The position numbers were made by a program, and so were the translations under genes. The notes below the pieces were generated by a model. The model was given only the letters and a program-made list of their open reading frames with translations. It was not told the origin of the DNA and searched no databases. A stretch of 8,603 bases of DNA from JAKAGZ01 sp964412105 (lineage in GTDB: Bacteria; Bacteroidota; Ignavibacteria; Ignavibacteriales; Ignavibacteriaceae): contig CAYPNM010000084.1 in NCBI GenBank assembly GCA_964412105.1, forward strand, positions 1-8,603. Direction: 5' to 3'. Position 1 is the first letter of the stretch; every line of letters begins with the position of its first letter. This document shows, piece by piece, positions 1 to 5,261 of the stretch.

Positions 1-852
1 TATGAAGCGAATAAAATTCCCGGCGGACTTAATACGTGGGGTATTGCTCCTTATAAAACGCGGCAGGCAGACAGCCTAAAAGAAGTTGAATTGGTTAAGA
101 GTTTTGGTGTAAAAATTAAAACCAATTCGTTAGTCGGTGAGAACATTTCCTTCGAAGAAATTAATAGTCAGTACGATGCTATATTTCTTGGAATAGGTCT
201 TGGTGAAAGTACAGACTTAAAGATTCCTGGAGAAGAATTGCCCGGCGTTGTAAATGCGATAGAATTTATTGAAGAGGTAAAGAAAGAGAAATGGACTTCA
301 GTTAATATTGGTAAGAGAGTTGCAGTAATAGGTGCCGGCAATACGTCGATTGATGCAGCTACTGAATCGGTAAGACTCGGTGCCGAAGAGGTGATGATCC
401 TTTACAGGCGAAGTGAAGAAGAAATGTCAGCTTATAAGTTTGAATTTGAGCTGGCCAAAAATGACAGTGTGTTTTTTCACTTTTTAACTTTCCCTAAGAA
501 AATTATTGGTGAAAAGTATGTGGAAGCAATTGAATGCGTAAAAATGGCCTTGACTGAATCAGTAAAAGGCGGGAGAAGAAAGCCAGTGGAAATACCGAAT
601 TCTAATTATGTGATTCCTGTTGATATGGTTATTAAAGCCATTGGTCAAAGTGCTAAAGCGAAGTTTTTGAACTCAATTCCAGGATTAAAAATTAATAACG
701 ATAAGCTGGAGGTTAATCCTTCTAATTATCAAACAGGGAATCCAAGAGTTTTTGCTGGTGGTGATTGCATAAACGGAGGAAAAGAGGTAGTAAATGCAGC
801 CTACGACGGGAAACGGGCTGCACACGGAATTCATTCATTTCTATCAGAATAG
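1..852 (+). CDS. preT: NAD-dependent dihydropyrimidine dehydrogenase subunit PreT (5'-truncated by window edge)
   Basis: This is the flavoprotein partner of PreA. It takes electrons from NAD(P)H onto FAD and passes them to PreA for pyrimidine reduction in the cytoplasm. The frame is open from base 1, so 283 C-terminal residues are visible; the family is roughly 410-450 residues, so the N-terminal cysteine-rich part and the first FAD-binding motif lie outside. Visible landmarks, numbered from the first codon, are a GGLNTWGIAPYK segment (8-19) as in GltD-type flavoproteins, the second Rossmann motif VIGAGNTSIDAA (109-120), an Arg pair at 136-137 placed to bind an NADP phosphate, AIGQ (213-216), and the C-terminal FAD motif FAGGD (251-255). 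A TTG at 91 could be mistaken for a start, but homology continues upstream of it. The TAG stop is 9 nt before preA, so the two are almost certainly co-translated. A GltD-like oxidoreductase is the alternative, made unlikely by the preA neighbour. Confidence 0.92.
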   Translation, partial: YEANKIPGGLNTWGIAPYKTRQADSLKEVELVKSFGVKIKTNSLVGENISFEEINSQYDAIFLGIGLGESTDLKIPGEELPGVVNAIEFIEEVKKEKWTSVNIGKRVAVIGAGNTSIDAATESVRLGAEEVMILYRRSEEEMSAYKFEFELAKNDSVFFHFLTFPKKIIGEKYVEAIECVKMALTESVKGGRRKPVEIPNSNYVIPVDMVIKAIGQSAKAKFLNSIPGLKINNDKLEVNPSNYQTGNPRVFAGGDCINGGKEVVNAAYDGKRAAHGIHSFLSE

Positions 853-861
853 AGGAATTTT

Positions 862-2181
862 ATGGCTGATCTTTCTATTAACTGTGGTGGAATAAAATCC
901 CCGAACCCATTCTGGCTTGCGTCGGCTCCACCGTCTAATTCTGCCTATCAAAATTGCAAAGCATTTGAACAAGGCTGGGGAGGAACAGTCTGGAAAACAA
1001 TCGGTGAACCGGTAATGAATGTCTGCAACCGCTATGGTAGCATTGATTTCAATGGACAAAAAATAGCAGGCCTGAACAATATTGAACTTATCAGCGACCG
1101 TCCCATAGAAGTTAATATGAAGGAAATTGCTGAAACAAAAAAACTTTGGCCTGATCGTGCTGTGGTGGTTTCACTGATGGTTGAATCTAAAAAAGAAGCC
1201 TGGCACGAAATTGTTAAAAGAACTATTGATACAGGCGCCGATGGAATTGAATTAAATTACGGATGCCCGCACGGAATGAGTGAAAGAGGAATGGGTTCCG
1301 CTGTTGGACAGGTCCCAGAATATTGTAAGATGATAACAGAATGGGTAACTGAAGTGTCAACTATTCCGGTTCTTGTTAAGCTTACACCCAACGTTAGTAA
1401 TATTGTTATGCCTGCCCGTGCCGCTAAAGCCGCAAATGCTTCAGGTATTTCTCTGATCAATACTATTAATAGTATTATGGGAATTGATCTCGATACGTTA
1501 AAAATAAAGCCGACAGTTGCTGGTAAAAGCAGTCATGGTGGTTTTGCCGGACCGGCTGTTAAACCAATTGCACTTCATATGGTTTCACAGGTTGCCGCTG
1601 ATAGGGAAGTAAATCTTCCCATTTCAGGAATCGGAGGAATATGCAACTGGCGTGATGCACTTGAATTTATTTTATTAGGCGCGTCGAGTGTGCAAGTTTG
1701 TACGGCGGTTATGCATTACGGATTTAGAATAGTGAAGGATATGATTGAAGGATTAACCTTCTGGATGGAAGAAAAGGGATATAAATCTCTTGATGAGGTA
1801 AGAGGATTAGCACTTCCTCAACTTGATGATTTTGGTAATTTCAATTTATTACATAAGACGGTTGCAAGAATCGATCAATCAAAATGTATTCATTGCAATC
1901 TCTGTTATATAGCCTGTGATGATGGGGCTCATCAGTGTATAGATTTAATTCCGGTAAACGGGCATACAAAAACAGAGGTTCGTGAGAGTGATTGTGTCGG
2001 GTGTGATCTTTGTTCAATCGTTTGTCCTGTTGAAGGCTGTATTTCGATGGTTCGTCTGGATAACGGAGCTGAGCAAAAAACCTGGAATGAGTTAATAGAA
2101 CAATTTAAAAAGGAAGGAAAAGAATTAACCTGGGAAAATCTTGGTGATTTTCAGAAAAAACATGGAATAATAATTCATTAG
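862..2181 (+). CDS. preA: NAD-dependent dihydropyrimidine dehydrogenase subunit PreA
   Basis: This is the catalytic subunit that reduces uracil or thymine to 5,6-dihydropyrimidine with electrons from PreT. Residues 1 to about 310 form the FMN-binding TIM barrel of the dihydroorotate dehydrogenase class. The NYGCPHGMSERGMG stretch (132-145) contains Cys135, which aligns with the catalytic Cys of mammalian dihydropyrimidine dehydrogenase. KLTPN (173-177), NTINS (200-204), GGFAGPAVKPIAL (226-238) and SGIGGI (255-260) are substrate/FMN-site signatures. Residues 337-395 carry two 4Fe-4S motifs with Cys at 342/345/348/352 and 378/381/384/388. The protein has 439 residues, somewhat longer than E. 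coli PreA (about 411), mainly through a charged tail after residue 400. The start is supported by a GAGGA ribosome-binding site at 852-856, five bases before the ATG. Direction of use (catabolic) is inferred from the hydA and transporter neighbours. Confidence 0.96.
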   Translation: MADLSINCGGIKSPNPFWLASAPPSNSAYQNCKAFEQGWGGTVWKTIGEPVMNVCNRYGSIDFNGQKIAGLNNIELISDRPIEVNMKEIAETKKLWPDRAVVVSLMVESKKEAWHEIVKRTIDTGADGIELNYGCPHGMSERGMGSAVGQVPEYCKMITEWVTEVSTIPVLVKLTPNVSNIVMPARAAKAANASGISLINTINSIMGIDLDTLKIKPTVAGKSSHGGFAGPAVKPIALHMVSQVAADREVNLPISGIGGICNWRDALEFILLGASSVQVCTAVMHYGFRIVKDMIEGLTFWMEEKGYKSLDEVRGLALPQLDDFGNFNLLHKTVARIDQSKCIHCNLCYIACDDGAHQCIDLIPVNGHTKTEVRESDCVGCDLCSIVCPVEGCISMVRLDNGAEQKTWNELIEQFKKEGKELTWENLGDFQKKHGIIIH

Positions 2182-2184
2182 CTG

Positions 2185-2210
2185 TTAGCTAATAGCGATC
2201 AGCTTTCAGT
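2185..2210 (+). repeat. Left arm of 26-bp imperfect inverted repeat flanking the four-helix-bundle gene
   Basis: The reverse complement of this arm matches 2488-2513 at 21 of 26 positions without gaps. The inner 12 bases (2199-2210, TCAGCTTTCAGT) are an exact inverted match to 2488-2499. The arm begins three bases after the preA stop codon. The hexamer TTAGCT occurs at 2178-2183 and again at 2185-2190 (7-base period), so the repeat-like composition reaches into the preA terminal codon. Confidence 0.75.
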
Positions 2211-2241
2211 TCTTTTTATATTTTTAAGTTTAGAGGGGATA

Positions 2242-2492
2242 ATGAAAGATTTTNNNNNNNNNNNNNNNNNNNNNNNNNNNNNNNNNNNNNNNNNNNNNNN
2301 NNNNNNNNNNNNNNNNNNNNNNNNNNNNNNNNNNNNNNNNNNNNNNNNNNNNNTGAACTTGAATAATTAGTTTTTCTTTCAAAAGAATTAGGATTAATTA
2401 AAAAGTCTGCTTTTGCAGAGCTTTATTCTAAAATAATAGAAATTAAGAAAATGCTGACTTCATTAATAAAAAAACTAAGAGCTGATGACTGA
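2242..2492 (+). pseudogene. Four-helix bundle (S23 / 23S rRNA intervening-sequence protein family) gene, split by assembly gap, possible internal stop
   Basis: A ribosome-binding site (AGAGGGG, 2232-2238) precedes ATG at 2242, followed by codons for M-K-D-F, the usual opening of S23/IVP four-helix-bundle proteins. The sequence then enters 100 N. After the gap, the frame starting at 2355 reads E-L-E, a TAA at 2364-2366, then LVFLSKELGLIKKSAF and a lysine-rich helix containing IIEIKKMLTSLIKKLR, ending at TGA 2490-2492. This matches the C-terminal half of the family, where the consensus is ELEY followed by a leucine-rich helix, so the TAA replaces the expected aromatic codon. The two visible ends are out of phase across exactly 100 N, which fits a placeholder gap length. 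Family members are about 115-125 residues, implying roughly 200 missing bases rather than 100. Their role is unproven; they form small helical oligomers. Whether this copy is broken or the TAA is a contig-end error cannot be decided here. Confidence 0.72.
2254..2353. other. Assembly gap of exactly 100 N
   Basis: All bases are N. The round length suggests a scaffolding placeholder for a gap of unknown size. It lies inside the four-helix-bundle gene and its repeat-flanked unit, as expected if this sequence occurs in several copies in the genome and broke the assembly. Confidence 0.98.
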
Positions 2493-2513
2493 AAGCTGAC
2501 AGCTGCTAGTTAA
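2488..2513 (-). repeat. Right arm of 26-bp imperfect inverted repeat, ending at the hydA ribosome-binding site
   Basis: Positions 2488-2499 (ACTGAAAGCTGA) are an exact inverted copy of 2199-2210, and the match continues imperfectly to 2513. The arm overlaps the last two codons of the four-helix-bundle gene (GAC and the TGA at 2490-2492). AGCTGA occurs twice as a direct repeat (2480-2485 and 2494-2499), and CAGCTG at 2500-2505 is a small palindrome. The outer end touches the hydA Shine-Dalgarno sequence. Confidence 0.75.
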
Positions 2514-2519
2514 AGGAGG
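2512..2519 (+). promoter_or_regulatory. Strong Shine-Dalgarno site of hydA
   Basis: AAAGGAGG lies five bases before the ATG at 2525 and fixes the hydA start. It overlaps the outer two bases of the right inverted-repeat arm, so any RNA structure formed by the repeat could affect hydA translation. Confidence 0.85.
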
Positions 2520-2524
2520 TTACT

Positions 2525-3916
2525 ATGTCAACCTTAATTAAAAACGGAAGAATTGTAACTGCAGAACAAGATTACTCTGCAGATATCTACATTGAAAAAG
2601 ATAAAATCACTACAATTGGTTCAAACTTAAAAATAGAAGCTGATAATGTTTATGACGCTAAAGGGAAATATGTAATTCCAGGAGGAGTTGATGTCCATAC
2701 TCACCTGGATATGCCTTTCGGAGGAACGACTTCCTGTGATGATTTTGAATCAGGTACAAAAGCTGCGGCCTTTGGTGGAACGACCTCATTGATTGATTTT
2801 GCTATACAATCTAAAGGCATGAAAATGAGAGAAGCTCTGGATGTTTGGTGGAAGAAAGCTGAAAATAAAGCTACGATTGATTATGGACTTCATATGATTA
2901 TCACGGACCTTCCAGATGCACATCTTGAAGATATGAATGATATGGTACACGAAGGTGTATCGAGCTTTAAATTATTTATGGCGTATCCCGGCGTTCTAAT
3001 GGTTGATGATGCAACGATATTTAAAGCGATGAAGCAAACAGCACAAAACGGCGCGCTGGTCTGTATGCATGCCGAAAATGGAAGTGTAATTGATACAATA
3101 GTTCAGAGAACTTTAGCGGAAGGGAAAACGGCGCCGATCTACCATGCACTTACGCGCCCGACATCGGCAGAAGGAGAAGCTGTTAACCGGGCAATTGCAT
3201 TGTCTGAAATGGCAGGTGCGCCTGTTTACATTGTTCACCTTTCATCAAATGATGCGCTTGAAAAGGTTGCCGAAGCAAGGGATAAAGGCCTACCTACATA
3301 CGCTGAAACTTGTCCACAGTATTTATTTCTTTCAATAGAAGAAAACATGAACAAACCTGGATTTGAAGATGCTAAGTATGTTTTCACGCCTCCTCTTCGT
3401 GAAAAATGGCATCAGGATAAATTATGGGCAGGGCTCAGAAAAAATACTTTGCAGGTTGTATCTACGGATCATTGCCCATTCTGCTATAAAGAGCAAAAGG
3501 AACTTGGTAAAGATGATTTCACAAAAATACCAAACGGCGGGCCAGGAATTGAACACAGGCTACAACTGCTTTACAGCGGGGGAGTTGTTGAGAAAAGAAT
3601 TTCTCTTAACCGCTGGGTTGAACTTTGTTCCACAACTCCTGCAAAAATGTTCGGCCTTTATCCGCGCAAGGGTACCATTGCTGCAGGCAGTGATGCGGAT
3701 ATTGTTATCTGGGATCCAGAAAAAGAATATACTATCTCCGCACATACACATCATATGTGCACAGACTACTCTATGTTCGAAGGGAAGAAAATGAAGGGAA
3801 ATGCAGAAACGGTATTCTCACGCGGGGAAGTTATTGTTAAGGAAAATAAATTTTTAGGAAAATCAGGACGTGGACAATTTGTAAAGAGAGATACTTACGC
3901 AGGTGCGTGGAAGTAA
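2525..3916 (+). CDS. hydA: Dihydropyrimidinase (D-hydantoinase family)
   Basis: This cytoplasmic enzyme hydrolyses 5,6-dihydrouracil or dihydrothymine to N-carbamoyl-beta-alanine or its 2-methyl derivative, the second step of reductive pyrimidine breakdown; the family also opens hydantoins. It is a 463-residue cyclic amidohydrolase of normal length. The complete binuclear metal site is visible: His58 and His60 in DVHTHLD, the Lys149 expected to be carboxylated in SFKLFMAYPG, His182 in CMHAENG, His238 in IVHLSS, and Asp315 in STDHCPF. Tyr154 corresponds to the substrate-binding tyrosine. The C-terminal small beta domain (GTIAAGSDADIVIWDP, 383-398) is typical. Phenylhydantoinase or D-hydantoinase annotation is possible, but the preTA context favours dihydropyrimidine as substrate. 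The ATG is supported by a perfect Shine-Dalgarno sequence. No beta-ureidopropionase gene follows. Confidence 0.95.
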   Translation: MSTLIKNGRIVTAEQDYSADIYIEKDKITTIGSNLKIEADNVYDAKGKYVIPGGVDVHTHLDMPFGGTTSCDDFESGTKAAAFGGTTSLIDFAIQSKGMKMREALDVWWKKAENKATIDYGLHMIITDLPDAHLEDMNDMVHEGVSSFKLFMAYPGVLMVDDATIFKAMKQTAQNGALVCMHAENGSVIDTIVQRTLAEGKTAPIYHALTRPTSAEGEAVNRAIALSEMAGAPVYIVHLSSNDALEKVAEARDKGLPTYAETCPQYLFLSIEENMNKPGFEDAKYVFTPPLREKWHQDKLWAGLRKNTLQVVSTDHCPFCYKEQKELGKDDFTKIPNGGPGIEHRLQLLYSGGVVEKRISLNRWVELCSTTPAKMFGLYPRKGTIAAGSDADIVIWDPEKEYTISAHTHHMCTDYSMFEGKKMKGNAETVFSRGEVIVKENKFLGKSGRGQFVKRDTYAGAWK

Positions 3917-3928
3917 GTAGTTCTAATA

Positions 3929-3979
3929 TGTAGAGACGGGGCATCCCGTAAATGCTGGACAAGTCATCCTGTCTCTACA
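3929..3979. repeat. Palindromic repeat-like element between hydA and the PLP-enzyme gene
   Basis: TGTAGAGAC (3929-3937) and GTCTCTACA (3971-3979) are perfect inverted 9-mers. In RNA of the plus strand the stem can extend to about 13 pairs by adding two G-C pairs and two G-U wobbles (3938-3941 with 3967-3970). A second small hairpin, ACGGG/CCCGT with a GCAT loop, sits at 3936-3949. The following bases (AAAACTATTATTTTTAG) are not a clean T tract, so a Rho-independent terminator is a weaker reading than a degraded copy of a dispersed palindrome. Copy number elsewhere in the genome is not visible from this window. Confidence 0.6.
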
Positions 3980-4017
3980 AAACTATTATTTTTAGATATT
4001 TTCGGAACTCATAGTTA

Positions 4018-5187
4018 ATGTCGTTACAGAAAGATGAACTTATCAAATGGCGGGAAGAGTTTCCCATTCTAAATAATACAACCTACCTTATTTCTAATTC
4101 ACTCGGCGCAATGCCAAAATCGGTTTTTGATAAAATACATGAATATGCTGATATCTGGGCAACAAGAGGGGTTCGTGCGTGGGAGGAAGTCTGGTGGGAA
4201 CTGAATTCAGAAGTCGGGAATATTATCGCTCCATTAATTGGTGTTGGCCCAAACGAGATTTCAATGCATATGAATATTTCTCTTCTTCAATCAATTATCC
4301 TTTCCTGCTTTGATTTTAAAGGAAATAAAAACGAAATCGTTTATTCCAGCCTTGAGTTTCCTTCTGATATGTATGTTTTTGAAAAATTTGGGACCAGACT
4401 TGGAGCAAAGACTAAAATAGTTAATTCAGATGATCAGATAATTCCATCGACTGAAAAAATTCTTGATACAATTACTGATAAAACACTGCTTGTTTTTGTA
4501 TCTCACGTCTTGTTTAAGAGCGCATTTATAATGGAGATTAATTCAATTGTGGAAAAAGCACATTCTGTCGGTGCTTACGTTATTCTTGATGCTTATCATT
4601 CAGTTGGGACTATTCCAGTTGATGTTAAAAGCCTTCAAGTTGATATTTTAGTAGGAGGTGTTTTAAAGTGGCTCTGCGGTGGACCCGGCGGAACTTTTCT
4701 GTGGATTAAACCCGCACTTCGTGAAAAACTTGAACCCACTATAACCGGCTGGCTGGCGCATAGAGATCCTTTTGCATTTGAAAAAAGTATGGAATACACG
4801 CACGATGTTTATAAATTTCTTAACGGTACTCCTTCAGTTCCTGCTCTTTATTCCATTCAGGAAGGGCCTAAAATTATTTCAAAGGCAGGAATAGATGCAA
4901 TTAGAAAGAAATCAATGCATCAAACTTCCCTGATTATTGATGAAGCACAAAAAGCCGGATATAAAATTAACACACCACTTGAAGCCGATAAGAGAGGGGG
5001 TACAATAACTCTTGATATGCCTGATTCATATTTAATTTCAAAAGAATTATTAAGGAGAAATATAATTGTAGATTACAGAAAAGGTGCAGGAATAAGAATT
5101 GCTCCGCATTTTTATAACATTGATGACGAATTAATTTTTGCTATGAGTGAATTAGAAAAAATCATTGATAGTAAAGCTTATCTTTAG
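4018..5187 (+). CDS. Kynureninase-like / class V aminotransferase-family PLP enzyme
   Basis: This is a 389-residue fold-type I PLP enzyme of the class V group. Recognisable parts are the N-terminal YLISNSLGAMP (23-33), the equivalent of the YLDGNSLG motif of kynureninases, Asp191 and His194 in ILDAYHSVG for cofactor contact, Lys217 in VLKWLCGGPGG as the expected Schiff-base lysine, GWLAHRDPFAFE (244-255), NGTPSVPALYS (269-279), and Arg360 in GIRIAPHFYN, the usual substrate-carboxylate arginine. The reaction is not determined by these features: C-C lyase, desulfurase/selenocysteine lyase and transaminase activities all occur in the superfamily. Its place between hydA and the permease hints at use of a ring-opening product such as beta-alanine, but that is conjecture. 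No tryptophan-pathway gene is nearby. ATG 4018 is the first possible ATG because an in-frame TAG lies at 4012-4014; only a weak GGA (4004-4006) serves as Shine-Dalgarno. Confidence 0.85.
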   Translation: MSLQKDELIKWREEFPILNNTTYLISNSLGAMPKSVFDKIHEYADIWATRGVRAWEEVWWELNSEVGNIIAPLIGVGPNEISMHMNISLLQSIILSCFDFKGNKNEIVYSSLEFPSDMYVFEKFGTRLGAKTKIVNSDDQIIPSTEKILDTITDKTLLVFVSHVLFKSAFIMEINSIVEKAHSVGAYVILDAYHSVGTIPVDVKSLQVDILVGGVLKWLCGGPGGTFLWIKPALREKLEPTITGWLAHRDPFAFEKSMEYTHDVYKFLNGTPSVPALYSIQEGPKIISKAGIDAIRKKSMHQTSLIIDEAQKAGYKINTPLEADKRGGTITLDMPDSYLISKELLRRNIIVDYRKGAGIRIAPHFYNIDDELIFAMSELEKIIDSKAYL

Positions 5188-5261
5188 TTCCAGAAAAGTT
5201 TATTAAATTTCAGTAGCCTTGTCCCAACATATTAATCAACAATTATTTAAGGAATTTCATA

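Larger units (their letters stand above)
2185..2513. mobile_element. Putative dispersed cassette: four-helix-bundle gene bracketed by inverted repeats
   Basis: Between preA and hydA lies a unit whose ends form an imperfect inverted repeat (2185-2210 and 2488-2513) and whose interior is an S23/IVP-type small gene. Related genes are known as insertions (intervening sequences) in 23S rRNA genes of Leptospira and Coxiella, where flanking complementary ends form a stem. Here the same type of protein sits between two genes that would otherwise be expected to be adjacent. No transposase or recombinase is visible, and no target-site duplication can be identified. Calling it mobile is an inference from architecture. 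The central part is hidden by 100 N, so the true size is unknown. Confidence 0.4.

Noticed and set aside
91..93. TTG at 91 as start codon of preT
   Set aside because: The frame is open to base 1 and the upstream 30 codons contain GltD-type conserved sequence (GGLNTWGIAPYK), so the gene is truncated by the window rather than started here.
1262..1282. Possible loss of a catalytic residue in PreA (Gly134 where mammalian enzyme has Ser next to the catalytic Cys)
   Set aside because: The catalytic Cys135 is present, and from memory NxGCPHGM is the common form in bacterial PreA, so this is normal family variation.
844..1460. Minus-strand open frames over preA (844-1059 and 1257-1460)
   Set aside because: They are antisense to conserved FMN-domain codons, with no ribosome-binding site or recognisable product.
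3144..3794. Additional open frames overlapping hydA (3144-3338, 3363-3794 plus; 3560-3754 minus)
   Set aside because: Their products show no recognisable domain and lie wholly within a well-conserved hydA reading frame; they are shadow frames.
3929..3979. CRISPR or tandem repeat array
   Set aside because: Only one inverted pair is present, with no regularly spaced direct repeats or spacers; no CRISPR-like array was seen anywhere in the window.
5218..5250. TTGTCC plus TTATTT with 17-base spacing as a promoter for the permease
   Set aside because: The -10 match is weak and would place the transcript start in or after the ribosome-binding site; lineage promoter consensus is uncertain.
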